The notes under the pieces are model-generated. The model saw only the letters and a list, made by a program, of their open reading frames with translations, had not been told where the DNA came from and did no database searches. A stretch of DNA of 64,000 nucleotides from Rostratula benghalensis (Eukaryota > Chordata > Aves > Charadriiformes > Rostratulidae), in contig VXAI01000025.1 in assembly GCA_013399305.1 (NCBI GenBank), forward strand, positions 4,802,792 to 4,866,791, given 5' to 3'. Made by a program: the position numbers and the translations under genes. Positions 37,490 to 49,439 of this stretch are shown piece after piece; the stretch's first letter is position 1, and each line of letters begins with the position of its first letter.

Positions 37490-37860
37490 GTGCCAGAGTC
37501 TGGAATTAGATACAAATTAATTGCATGTAATTACTCAAGAGCATCAAGAATCTTTGTGGGGATTTTACACTTATTGTTATTGTAATGATGTTCAATTTGC
37601 AAATACAATTATTGTAAATTACTCTATTGATAACTTCAGCCTTCCTATTGTTAGCCTTCACCTCGTCAGATTTCTTGTGGTCTTTTGAAACAAGAGGGGG
37701 TTTACCCATGATGAAGACACAAGTAGAGCTGAGAATTGACTGCTGTTCTCACAATGGCTTTTTGTTACTCCGAAGTGGGGAATTGGTAAATTATTAGGCT
37801 ATGATTAAATTACAATGTCGTGGCAACATCTAAGAGGTCAAAGTCATAAACAAACTTTTT
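37490..37860. promoter_or_regulatory. Candidate conserved non-coding element with SOX/POU palindromes
   Basis: Repeat-free, AT-rich block. It contains the SOX word ATTGTTAT (37573-37580), the perfect 10-bp palindrome ATTTGCAAAT (37595-37604), and directly after it ACAATTATTGT (37605-37615), two inverted SOX-type half-sites around one base. Two symmetric sites placed back to back are unusual and support a regulatory role, though no factor can be assigned with certainty. Confidence 0.45.
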
Positions 37861-38707
37861 GTCTTTCATCAGGAGCCTACCAATAATAAACCAACACATA
37901 TATTTCTTAGCAGTCTTTCCTCTTTGATTTTATTTTATTTCTCTTTTTTCATTTTACATCCACTTGGGTTGTTCATCATTTCATGTAAAGTAGGACTGCC
38001 AGTGCTCCAGGGAGATGTTGGGAGGGCTAATAAACAGAGGCTTAAAAGCCTTTCAAAAGCCAGTTTATATGTAAAATATGGAAGACTGGTTAAACATTTT
38101 CCTTCATGATCTTCCTCACAACGTGTAAGTGAGTATTAAAATGCACAAATAGAAAAAGAGGTCTGAAAATTTTCTGTCCTCGAGTAGGGATTCAACTACA
38201 GTCACTGATACTCATTGTTTGTGTGTTTGGCCTCAGAAATTCCCTAGATGTGTTGCATCCTGACAATTTAGTACATTGCTTTGGCCAATCAGACCTGTAG
38301 AAGAAAAAAACTGCTATAGCTATATGGAAAAAAAACCCCAACCCATAGCACAGTTAAAAGGGGGAATGCTGAGCAGCATGAAGAGGTGCAAGAGAAAGAA
38401 GTACAAGAGAATGAGAAGAGAAAGAAGAGGATAGAAGGGGAAACCATTATAAGGAAAAATATTACTCTCAGAGACTTTTACTTAGCCACCCACCCTGGAA
38501 AACGTTTTCTTACAGACTCTTCCCTGCACAGGGAACTACTGGTCTCTCTTTGCATAGCCTTTCCTCTTTACATTCAGCTCCTTTTCAGTCAATTCTCCAA
38601 TTAAACATCTTGCTTCTCTTCACCCAGCTCCCCCTTTTTAACAGAATTCCCTTTTTGCCCCTTCTATTTTTCCTTGCCCAGTTCGGTTATTTTTCTCTCT
38701 GTTTTAA
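37861..38707. other. Non-coding stretch
   Basis: A purine-rich segment lies at 38380-38440. No gene or dispersed repeat recognised before the CR1 fragment. Confidence 0.5.
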
Positions 38708-38932
38708 ACTGGAGGATGGAAAGTTCAGGTTAAATATTAGGAAAATCCTCTTTGATGGTTCGGATCATAGAAGCACTGAAAGAGAACACCCAAAGTGGTG
38801 GTGGAGATTCCACCGTGGGGTGGTTTTAAGGAATTAAGTCAACAAAGACGTGCTGGGGATTTTTGAAGTCTGGCTGGTCTTGCCTGGGACCCCTTCAGGT
38901 CTCTTCTAGCCCTGGGTTTCTGCCACTCCTAA
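38708..38932 (+). mobile_element. CR1 LINE, diverged 3' fragment
   Basis: AGTTCAGGTTAAATATTAGG, then a region corresponding to the 'gtggtggag' part of the CR1 3' UTR, and finally CTTCAGGTCTCTTCTAGCCC and a 'tttctg' end follow the plus-strand order of a CR1 3' end. Several indels and substitutions make it older than the copies at 41352 and 58336. Confidence 0.7.
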
Positions 38933-40769
38933 ACTCAAATTTTACTCGTACAGGGCAAGTATTAAACTGCAGAGACTATTTTGCCAGGGTCACCGTGCTT
39001 GCATCCAGAAAGGTGCTGACACAGGCACACACAAACACACATGGTGTTGTAAAGAGGCATGCTCATCCTTTATTTATGAAGTTTATAATCTGACACTTAA
39101 AAAAAACCCACTATGATCCTAACAGGCTCCAGCATTCCACAGTTGTTGAAATGTCACCTCTTAGATACAGGTATTGATTTACAGTTGAAGACCAAGTACA
39201 TTGTATTCTGTGCTAACAAGCCAGTACAACTCTACTTGACGTTTCTCCATGAAGGAGAGGGCTAAGTTATGCTTGGTGTCCGAAAGTGCTGAGTTTTGGG
39301 GGTGTATTTTCACATCGGGCTATGAACTGGGGAGCCTGTAGACACGGGTGTGTTCTGCCTGGGCAACTGGGCAAAGGTTAGATGAGAAGAGAGTGTCAGG
39401 TTTTTATTTAGAGCCCACAGGGCTGCAAACAGGGTTTCTGAAGGAGGTTGGTATGGGGAGACCCATGAAAAACAAGGTCTAAATTAAAACTGGTCACTTG
39501 CCATGTAAAGAAACAATTTTAATCTCCTCTTTTTCACAGCTTTATTGAGATCTCTAGGCACCTGATTCAATCACTGGCTGACAGTTACTTCAAAAAAAAT
39601 TACACACTAGAGTATGTTGCCTTCTTTTGAATAATCACCAAATTGCGAAAACCCAGCCTGAATCCATGTTGGTGAAATGCTAAAAACAGGAATCCCATGC
39701 CCTGGAGAACATATAAGCTAGCACACAGGGAATAAATTCATGATGTTGGTGGTAGACAGCTGACCACCAGGGAGGCAGTAAGAACAACATCATAGCTATA
39801 TAAAACACAAAAACGATTTTGTTTCATTTCCATGTAGCAGATTTCCAGATCAGAAGGCAAACATCTCAATTCCAGCAAAGGCAATAACAAAGCTCCTGCT
39901 GATGCTGCAGGGACAACAAAAAGGTCTTCAAGACTTAACTTGAACGCAAAGTTCCAAAAATTAAATCCCTAGTGAAGAAATCTGTGTATTTTTCATCACA
40001 TTTCCAGTGGTACTGAGCCAGGTACAACACATGACTGCATGTGCTGCTACTTTTTAGCAAATTTGTAACTCTAGAATCTGTCTCAGGCATTGATCACCAT
40101 GTACACCAGGCCAGGCACCCAATGAATACACCATCCTTGATGCCCCCATACTTCAAGCACAGTCCCTTCAAGTCAGGGACAGACTCCCCTGAGAGTCTTG
40201 GCCATGATCTGCTGCCCTCTGCCATTTTAACTGCTCTTTCTAGAGCGTTTAGGCCTGGGTTTATCACTTGGAAAGAGCCATATGCTGAACTGATAATGCC
40301 CACAGCTTCAACATAATATAATTACTTACTTTTGCCATCTGTGCAGTCGTTGATAGAAAGACAGGACTCACTGTGAAGAACAGGGGAATTGCTGGTAACC
40401 AGGAGGTATTAGCAGCTTGTCTTAAAATTTTCCTCCTTCTTTCTAAGCTTCTAACTTGTCTGCATACTTCACTTAAAAAGAATAGATTTCCTTTAGATGC
40501 CTTGGTTCAACATTTTTCCTGCTTATTTAAAGAAATGATTGCCTGCTGTCCAGATTTTATTTTGCCAGGAGATAAAGTGGAAGATCTACGGAAACCTTTT
40601 AATCGCCTCTCTAACCCAAAGTGTTCAAATGATGTTAACCTTGCTAATATTACACTGAAGCACTTCCATTCAGCCTCTATTTTTCAAAAGAGCTCTTAGT
40701 GTTTTGCTTTCTGGTGCCACCCTTTATTTATTTATTTGCGGTGGTGCTTCGGGGTGGTGGTGGGTGCTC
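38933..40769. other. Non-coding stretch
   Basis: No gene recognised. A CCACCAGGGAGGCAG word near 39762 only partly fits a CTCF core. (TTTA)n occurs near 40725-40736. Confidence 0.5.
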
Positions 40770-40928
40770 GATTGCACCAGTGGAAGGATGTGCAATCAAA
40801 CTTGCAACGAGACAGTAGTCTCTGATTGTCATCAGCTGCAGCTCATTATTCTCTCAAGGATGCCTTGTGCCAATCGATGATAAACAATGTGTAATCACTT
40901 GCAATTGATTGCAAATCAGATTGCATAG
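40770..40928. promoter_or_regulatory. Cluster of ATTGCA/TGCAAT words with a perfect hairpin
   Basis: GATTGCAC (40770-40777) and GTGCAATC (40790-40797) form a perfect 8-bp inverted repeat with a 12-base loop. Further copies of the same core follow: CTTGCAAC near 40801, then TTGCAATTGATTGCAAATCA and GATTGCATAG at about 40900-40928. They resemble C/EBP or POU half-sites. At least six copies in 160 bp exceed what the surrounding sequence shows. Confidence 0.4.
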
Positions 40929-41103
40929 ACTGGCATGTGGAGTCCTTGACGGCATAATGAGCGATGCCTTTTGCCCACTCCCGGGTCTGCAAGGCCCACA
41001 TGCCATTATCTGAGAGCTCCTCTCCTCTCTCTGACTCAAATGCTAAGCAGATCATGCAGGACTTTTCGGGGTCAAGGTTGCGCTTGTATCTGGCACGTGA
41101 CAT
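40846..41103 (-). other. Open frame of 85 codons, doubtful coding status
   Basis: The minus-strand frame begins MSRARYKRNLDPEKSC and has a balanced, hydrophilic, protein-like composition over its first 60 codons, including CMICLAF and WALQTREW. It has an in-frame stop just upstream, no convincing polypyrimidine tract and acceptor before it, and no donor within the good part. Plus-strand frames are open across the same bases, so low stop density may explain it. No family recognised. It could equally be a constrained non-coding element. Confidence 0.2.
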
Positions 41104-41351
41104 TTCTGGCTCCTTTCCTCATACTGGTCTTGTCTCTCCCTGTGTGTGCTCTGGGGTTGTGTTTTCCTGGGACGTTACCCGCTGTGCAGAGTCACAGACT
41201 AAATCTGAGGGATTATGAGGACATTTGTGATTCAGCCTATCAAGAGTGCACTACATCTATTTTCCTTTCTAAATATGTCCGCATCTCTCTCTTTTCCCCT
41301 TCAACACTGGGGTGATGGCTCAGTTTTTAAGCAGTTGTTAGAAAAACAGTA

Positions 41352-41496
41352 TTTAAGAGTCGTTTAGATGTGGTGTTGGGAGATTTGGTGTAGGGGAGGA
41401 ATTTGGTGTAGGGGAGGAATTTGTAGAGTAGGGCTGATGGTTGGACTCAACAATCCCAAGGGTCTTTTCCAACCTGAATGTTTCTATGATTCTATG
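41352..41496 (+). mobile_element. CR1 LINE, 3' end fragment with internal 18-bp duplication
   Basis: GTCGTTTAGATGTGGTGTTG, then GATGGTTGGACTCAACAATC, CCAAGGGTCTTTTCCAACC and the terminal TTTCTATGATTCTATG form the canonical plus-strand CR1 3' end, complete to its two 8-bp terminal units. Within it the 18-bp unit ATTTGGTGTAGGGGAGGA is repeated at 41383-41400 and 41401-41418, a local tandem duplication after or during insertion. Confidence 0.95.
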
Positions 41497-44400
41497 ACAA
41501 GTCACAAGTACCAGAGGGTTAAGCCCCTGCTGACTTGCTCCAAATCCAAGTAATATACGTGGTGAATTCAGCTAGGTTTTGCTATTTAGACTTTTACCTT
41601 CTAAAGTAGTGTTAATCAGATCTGGCTGATTGATCATTGGTGGCCTGAAAAGCACCACAAAAAGCAGTCAGTGAAATTATGGCAAAAATAAGAAAAGATG
41701 ACACACGTCTTTGGTAGCCACTTTCTGATTACAGCTCACGGCTGCCACCAGGCATAGCTGGCACTATGTTGGTAACCAAATACTAATATTTGGTTGGTTG
41801 GTAACCAGATACTAATATTTGGGGTTTACAAGTATTTTGTTTATCTCATTTTTACATACATTGTTATTTAGCAGTCTCTCTCCCAGCTGCTGTAGGATGG
41901 CAGATTTCTGGGCCAGAAATCTTTTGTTTATAAAAATGATCGGTGTTTTTTTCATTAAAAGAGGTCAAGAAATATCATCTTAAATCAGTTCTCTTTCTGG
42001 ATGCTTTCCTTTTCCAGGTCTAAGTGTATGGGAGACTGCAATGATCTCATTCCAACTACTGATCTTAGAAGAGGACATGAAATCCCATCTGATTTCCACA
42101 TGACAAAGTAACCAAAAAAATCTATTAAATATACTCACAGAGTAGGTTGTTCAACTGATAGTGGAGTTCTTTTTTTTACTTCAAGCAAGAAGGGTCCTGG
42201 CTTGATCTCTATATTTAAATGAGAAAAGAATAACATTAGCATTCACTGAATATTTTTATTGAGATAATAATCTCCATTGATAATATACTTCCCTTTAGAC
42301 ATCTGTAAGGCAATCAATTGGAAACTGATGCACTGCTCTAATCTTACTTCAGAATCTGTTTCTTAGTAAGAACTTGAAAACCATAAAGGACCAAAAAGTC
42401 AACCCTAATGGAGATGAAGCTCTTCTAGTAAATATGCTTCTAACATACATTTTAATGTGGGGTTTTTTTCCTGAAGAAAATTTTCCTCGCCGTTTATGTA
42501 AACCAATTTAGCTCCACAGATTTCACCAGAATTAACTGATTTACCCAAATATCAGTGAGGTCAGGGAGAAAATTACTGAATGAAAAATGCACAGCTAATA
42601 ATTAAAGAGATGGCCTAGTTTTGTAAATCTTTTTCCAAGTGTTTCATTAATAGTCATATGTGTGTTAAAGTACAACTTTTTGAAGCTGCAGTGTAGCTTG
42701 CACTTGTTCTTCTATGAGCATCACAACATCCACTGTTAAAGGGATAAAGCACATATCTCGTCTGCAGCAGGCTTCTAGAAAAATATTATTCCCAAGAGAA
42801 TTCCCCCTTCAAAAGCAAAAAAGGTCATGAATTTAGTTGAAGTCCATTTTCCTTCACTGACCAGGAATGGTATGTCAACAAAGGAAGCAAGCAGACAAGT
42901 TTGAGGTTTTTTTCCCCTCATAATCTCAGTTTATAAACAGAAACAGAAGGAGCTATTTTCTTAGCTTTGGTTTGGTTTTGTTGTTGTGTTTTTTTTTTTT
43001 GGTTTTTTTTTTTAAATAGAATTTTATCAGAGATATGAAATATGTCAAAATTCTCCAGTATTTTGAAAGGTCACATATTTGAATCTTTGGTTAAAACTAT
43101 CTACATTAGAAACAAATTCCCAGCAATTCACCTCCCAGACTTGAGAACACACTCTAAAACTATGTGAAGCTTTTGAAACATTACACACAAAACGTGAGCC
43201 AAAGTGTTTTGGAAAGGAGGGAGCAATTTCTTACCAGTATGAGCCATCCCTGCACGGCAATGGCCAGTGGCAATTCACACCGTTGGCTTTAGCAGCTCTT
43301 GAATCAGGACCTTATACCCTTTCCAGGATGAATTTTGGTCGTTGAATTGAAATATTCAGCTCTGGGCAGCACTAGCTCAGGATGAGGCATCACCATTATT
43401 TGAGTGGTAGGGTATTCACCGGCAACTGACAGCACAGATTCTTTGCTATGAGTGGGATTCCTCAATGGCAATGGGATTCCTGAGTCCCAACGTTGGCAGG
43501 GGCTTAACAGTTGTGCTCCTTGAGGTACACACAGAGGCAGTGGCCTCCTCTCTCCACCTGCTCTCCAAAAAGATGACTTTCGGAAGGCGGATTCACCATT
43601 CCCCCTACAGCGAGGCACAAAGCACGGGGCTGGTGAGTTATGGGGCTGTAAAACCTGCCGTGGCTGGAAGGGGAGCAGTGGCGAGACGAGCTTGCGTCTA
43701 CCCAGCTGAAGAGGAGGGTGATTTACACGTGGTGGATGTCTGCTCAGTGCTGGAGCTGGACAGACAACTTCGTATTGCCTTTGGTACACATCTACAAAGA
43801 GGAGAGCTGTAAGCAGCCTCCTGACAAAGAGAGGATGAAGGTGGGGATGGTGGGCTGGTATCTCCGCTGTGCCTACAGGTCTCTTGTGTAAGAGGAGTTG
43901 TGATGTGGTGTAAACCGTGGGAGACGTCCTACAGAGTTTTATTTATTTACAGTGGAGCTTTCATATGACAGATATCCAGCATTTTACATGTGTCTCCTAC
44001 GTGAGTCAAAATGTTGGCCAGTTTACAAACAGAGTGGGCACGGATGTTCTGCAAACTGCTTGGTAAATAATTATACCCAGGACTGTATTAACTGGTTTTG
44101 CTTTCTGCAGTGTGCTGATGGGAATATGCAATTGGTGAGCATCTGTGATAGTTGCTTGGGCTTTTTTTTCTGGTTTTGTCTTACTGCAGGAAAAAGCAAT
44201 TGAATTACAAGCGCCCAAATAGATAAAACATTATTTGTTTCTGCTTTGACATTTGTTAAGGATTTTTAAGCATTAAACAGTAAAACAAGAGCTATAGTTC
44301 TGGCTACAGATAACTAATTGCAGCAACTATGTAGAATGATGAAAATACTAAGGCAGGATTTATATCTTCAGTGTGATAGTAAAGCATATACAAGCTCTCT

Positions 44401-45099
44401 TACATTGAAAATTCTTTCTCTGAGTGTTTTTATATTGTTTGCTGTGTTGAGCAACATTTGTAAACCAGAGCTGAACAACCTGTGCATGTCCAAGAATTGG
44501 GCAAGACTGTCCATACCAAAGAAGCAAGAGTGCCTTTAACCAAAATACGGAACGGTAAGAAAGATGTTCATGCCTGGAGATGGATTCAATTTAGGGTTAC
44601 TCTGGGTTTTTGAGGTTCAGTTGAGAGACTTATTTAAGACAAGGGTTGTGTTCAACTGCAGAGAAATCTGAAGGAATTTCAAATTCTCTTGGCCAAAAAC
44701 CTTCTAAGAACCACTGTTTTCATGCAGTTATATGTATAGCAGGTACAAACGGTCCGCCAGGCTTAGAAGTGATTTAAAACAAACAAAAAAAAAGAGTTCA
44801 GATTTCAAAATCTAGCTTAGCTCAGTTGTCCCTAATGGTAACAAATTCAAGGAAGAAAAATATAGTAAAACGTTCAGAAAGTGTGAGAAAGCAGATTTAA
44901 ATGAGACCCGTGGAAAGATGGGTCTGTATCACTGGCCCATGCCTGTGTAAGTTACTGGTACGCACCGTCTTCTGTCAGACAGTCTTAAACTGTTGAGCAA
45001 TGTGATATATTGTTGGAAAGTACTTGGAAAACGTTCATGACTGAAGTGTGATTTACAGGTCTAGTCTTACAAACAGCAGCACACAGGGCACGAGAGAAC
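41497..45099. other. Long non-coding stretch
   Basis: Contains the 29-bp-period duplication at 41769 and T12GGT11 at 42989-43013. AT-rich DNA at 42000-42700 could hold regulatory sites. The longest frame of the window (43304-43789, minus, 161 codons) lies here, opposite an overlapping plus-strand frame, and looks like chance. Confidence 0.5.
41769..41822 (+). repeat. Two-copy tandem repeat, 29-bp period
   Basis: A 25-base unit containing GGTAACC and TACTAATATTTGG occurs at 41769-41793 and 41798-41822 with one substitution (A to G). The near-identity implies a recent duplication. Confidence 0.9.
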
Positions 45100-45460
45100 C
45101 TTTTTTACAGCATTTTTGAGCAGAGGCGCCATGCCGTACCGGGCCGTGCAGGTAGCTCGGTTTATTTTCTCCTCTGCAAACCTTTAAAAGCTTTTCCTTG
45201 AAGATGAAGCCTCTATTACATGGTGTGCCTTACAGAAATTAATAAAGGTAATGAAATCAGGCACTGTTGGTTCATGTGTGATTCATCAGTCACACATCTC
45301 TGTTTCATTTGCAGAGGTTTGGAGCCTACTTCTCACTTACACAAAACTCTCACTGTTAGTTTAAGAAATCCTCGTATAAATAAAATCCATTTTCTGATGC
45401 ACCATAAAATATCTAATGGCAATGAGCGATTATAGTCACAAGAGCTATTTTGGCTGGAGT
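45100..45460. promoter_or_regulatory. Candidate conserved non-coding element with 8-bp inverted repeat
   Basis: Repeat-free block. ATGTGTGA (45274-45281), an 8-base centre TTCATCAG, and TCACACAT (45290-45297) form a perfect inverted repeat. AATAAAATCCATTTTCTGATG-type words follow near 45380. Dyad symmetry suggests a dimeric factor site; no factor is assigned. Confidence 0.4.
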
Positions 45461-46640
45461 CATGGTAGCTCCCCAGGCCCAGGATTAACACCGCTTTCCT
45501 TGCATTTTGAGAACAGAGGAATTGTCAGTATCCTCCAACCAGCAGTGACTAAAACCAGATGTTTCAGTGGAAGAAACCTCTCATTAGGCTTGTAGGGGAT
45601 GAGCTTTGAAAAACTGGTTTTCTTGTTTGTTTGTTTGTTTTAACAAAGGGGAGTGCAAATGCACCTGAGTGTAAATGCAAATTGGGCTTTTTGAGTTTCA
45701 TGTTGATACAGCAAAGCCTAAGGGAAATGACAAAAATACCCAGCCAACAAACAACCCTGTTTAGTTTGTGGTTTCTGAGCTAAACTCCAGCCCTTGAGGA
45801 TCACTGAAGGCAAGTGGGGGTTAGAAATTCTGCCCTTTGGAAATTCTGCTTTTTGTAATAGAAGTCCCAAATCGGTAAGGCAAGTCTGATTCTGAAAAGC
45901 TCGTGCAGGGCTCCAGCTATTCAGCTTGTTTAAAATGGTGTTACTTTGGTTATAAAGAAACAAGAGATGATAAGCTGGGGCTCTGAATGTAGCATTGACA
46001 CGTGTCTTCAAGTTGGACGGGTTTTTAAACAGTAGCAGTAAGGCAGGATAATATGAAGCTCAGATCCAACAATGCCTCCAGTAAAAACACCACCCAAGGA
46101 AGAAGGATGGAGGGTGGTGTGTGCTCTGGCTGGGGATAAAAGAACCTCCTTCAGAAGCCAGGCACAAAGTGAGGCATCCTGGCCGGAGCAGTTTGCTTTG
46201 AAAGTGAACTCCTCTCTCCAGGCAGTCCTGTTGTGTCCCATCTGTGACCGAGGTGTATTTGCCTGACAACTCTAATGAAGTAAGGGTTTGCACCAGGCAG
46301 GCAAATATTGAGGCAAACACCCAGACCTTTGCAGCCATGTATACATAGGGCAGCACTTCTTTCCCCCTTGTCTGATATATCTCTGACCACCAATACAACA
46401 ACACAACGTGGGGTTATGAGTCCATAGAGGTTGAACATTCAATGCCAGCCCAGGCTGAGCTGTTAGGAGTTGGCACAACCTCTGTCCCAGGAGCAGTGGT
46501 GCCAGAACATTCTGCCTAAAGGACATGTCCTGTAGGAACACAGGACCCTTGCCCTGGTACCAGCTCAAAGTCCTCGTACCAACAGTACAGGGTGATGGGA
46601 TGAGAAGTACCCAGCCTCCCTCCTAATAATAGTATTTATC
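45461..46640. other. Non-coding stretch
   Basis: (TTTG)n near 45625-45641. Six overlapping frames between 46008 and 46568 on both strands have no family features. No gene called. Confidence 0.5.
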
Positions 46641-46690
46641 TACCTAACTTTGGGTAAGTCACTTCATCTGACTCGTGCCACCTCTGCAGA
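46641..46690 (-). mobile_element. MIR-like SINE remnant
   Basis: CTAACTTTGGGTAAGTCACTTCATCTGACTCGTGCC matches by eye the reverse strand of the MIR core ('accttgggcaagtcacttaacctctctgtgcc'). Only about 50 bp is recognisable, so its limits are approximate. Confidence 0.4.
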
Positions 46691-47199
46691 AGGGACATTG
46701 CAGCTCCCTCTCAGAAGGGTTTGGGGGAGTAGAAGTCCTTTAGTAAATCCTGAGGGCTCTAAAGAGTGCAGAGCCCCGTAACAGAATGTCTAGAGGGCTT
46801 GCCCCCACCTCCTTCCTACTCGCAGGGTTGAAAATCACTACTGTCAGATCTACAACACTGAGGCCAGAAGTAGTTGCACCAGAGGAATAGATAGGTCCTC
46901 GAGGGATTATGCATTTTCCATGTTGAATAATCGTGTGTGCACTCATGGTGGGCCTTTGCCCCATGTTATCTTCTACATTCGGGCTCTGGCAGCTACAGAG
47001 AGGAGCGCTCAGTCGTGGCACAACAAAATGGCTCAGAAAAGCACACCGCATGGCAGTGAAACTCAGGGGTGGTGTTTGATCAGGTTGTTTTTTTTTTTTT
47101 CCATTTAAAAACATAATTCCAGCAAAACAGCAAGTCCTTAAAACGTGTACTGTTTATTTTCAACAGAGTAAAAGAGCCCCTACAGTATTTTGAAGGAAC
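46691..47199. other. Non-coding stretch
   Basis: T13 at 47088-47100; no gene recognised. Confidence 0.5.
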
Positions 47200-47420
47200 G
47201 TCTGTTTTATAGGTCTGCGGTGATAACATGTTGGAAGTAACTAACAATTATGTTATTTTCGTCCTCGCTAATAATGCTCAGGGAGCAATTGATGTTTCTT
47301 TTACAGCTAATAAGAAACATTTGCAGGAAAAGCAGGAACTGTGGAGATAAAGCAATTGGCAAGAAATAGTATGTTTAAATACCATAAAACAGCCAGTATC
47401 CAAACAGGTGTGAGATAAAG
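47200..47420. promoter_or_regulatory. Candidate conserved non-coding element with 9-bp inverted repeat
   Basis: AT-rich, repeat-free and stop-dense. ATGTTTCTT (47292-47300) and AAGAAACAT (47312-47320) are a perfect 9-bp inverted repeat around an 11-base centre containing CAGCTAAT. Words such as GCAATTGATG and CTAATAATG add homeodomain-type cores. Regulatory role inferred. Confidence 0.4.
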
Positions 47421-49439
47421 TGGTATAAATAAACTACTCTGTATGCAGCCCATCACACAGCAGAGCTGTGTAAAAAATTGCATGAAATAACTTCACTCCT
47501 ATTCACAGTAAAATATAACAAAACCGATCCTTGTGTCTCCTAATTAGCTTCAGCAGCTGAGAAAACATCTCTCATGCGGAAATTTCTAAAAGTTAAAAGT
47601 TGTTCCGTAAAAATGAAATGCAAACAAAAGGAAGCAGTCAGATTTGCAAGCCTTTTGGAGAAATTGTTTCTACATTTTTGTAAACCTCTTTGCCAGTTAA
47701 AACCAGTATCCTGAAGAGGCAGTGGAACCTCTTTCAACCTTGCAAAGTTACGCCTGTCTCACAGTTATTCTGCATTGCCTGGTGGTGTTATGGTACTAGA
47801 GGATGTCTGGGTTCTTTTTATTGTTGTTGCTTTCACGAACACACAGACATTTGCCCTTTCTTCATCCAAACATTTGGTTGCATTAAGGGTTGTTTGGTTA
47901 AGATTAAAGATTTTCTTTTTTTAAGACCAGTCAAATGCAAAGTAAATCAGCACTAGCAAACATGAGGTGAAAATAAATACCCACACTCACATGACTGATA
48001 AGCGGAACTACGGAAAATGGCTCACAACAAAATCCACCTAGTTTCTGTGGCTCCTACAAGTAGGAAGCCCCAATAAGTTCATTGGAAGTTTTCTCAAGAT
48101 CCATCAACCTTTCAGTCATTCTGTTCAGTGGATTCACTTGTAATTTTGTTTAATCAGCCTGTGAATTTGTTCAACATGTGAATTTTAAGTGATAAATTAT
48201 GATAATTGTGAGTCTTAGGCATTGTCTTTGGGTTCTTTCAAACTCATGTTAAGGGAAAAGAAGAACTCAGATGTGTAAATGCACACATAGAAGCCCATGA
48301 TGTGAAACTGCTGAGTTTCAGACAGTTTTAGAAATCAAAGCTTCAAGTGTTCCCCACCATAACTCCCTTGTTTGTGACTCAGGTCCCTGAACCCAGCTTT
48401 CTGCAGTCCAAGTTGTGCAAAAAGCCAAAAGAGAAACCACAGCATCTCTTTTTCTTGTTTTATGGCCTAAAATACAGAGAGAGTGACTTGGAAAAAAAGG
48501 AGCCTCTCTGCTCTTACTGTCTGCTGACAAAATCCTCCCCATAATTTGTGTTCTGTTGTGTTCATGGAGGAGTCCCTGTACACAGCAACTTGGTTCCCAC
48601 CCAGTACTGGACTAAGGGAAACATGCTTTTTATAACACCAATGTTTGCTTCTCCGCTGTCATTCTGGGCTGGAAAGATCAAGAGAGGCTTTGTTCTTGTT
48701 CTTGTCTTTTCTGGAGGGTACTCAACCTGTGTTGTTGATGTCTTGCTCACAGCCAGCATACACGGGGATCACTCAAAGACCAGCCTCCCATATTCAGGAC
48801 CAGACAAGACATCACATCCAGGTAGACACCATGCTTATTTCGGAGTCCCTTGAATCAGTGAAGGGCAGGGCTCCCCTGGCTGAGTCTCACCTAAATAAAT
48901 AAGGTGTTGCAGAAGGACCTGGCCCTGTGGTTCCTCAGGAGCTGATGCTTTTAGTTGCTAAGGCCCCTTGCTTCAGGCTTGGTGCACAAACAGCAATAAC
49001 AGTGGTGCTATGAGGATGTGGCAGAGCAGCACCACACTAATCCAACTTGAGAGGCACATGGGTTTTGCCTTGGTGCAGCACCAAAAAGATGCAAACTTGC
49101 TTTGGTTGTCCAAACTGGTACCTCTTTCTGACACACCCCGTGCTAAGAAAGCTGCCAGGAGAGCTCAGAGTCGCGATGTGTGACATCGCATGGTGTGTGC
49201 ATGCGCTGCAAGAGCAGAGGTGTTTAAAGAGGAACTGATACAACACCAAAAGAAACACAGAAATGGGAACACTTCTTCTTCAAGCTGGCTCTTCAGTTAA
49301 CCACTGACAGATGTGATGAACTCCCAGCGCTGCTGCTAATAAGTAGAGGAAAGGAAGCCAATGTTCTTTTATACTCTGACACACAGCGCACTTCGGTTTC
49401 GCTCAGGGTAGCAAACCTTTCTTCCTCATAGCAAGTATT
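47421..49439. other. Non-coding stretch
   Basis: No gene recognised. Frames at 48318-48902 on both strands overlap heavily and lack splice support. 48100-48250 is AT-rich. Confidence 0.5.

Noticed and set aside
39758..39776. CTCF-like word CCACCAGGGAGGCAG
   Set aside because: Two key positions of the core disagree; weak alone.
43304..43789. Longest frame of the window (161 codons, minus) with an overlapping plus-strand frame
   Set aside because: Pro/Arg-rich composition, an antisense frame over the same bases, no splice or promoter context and no family resemblance.
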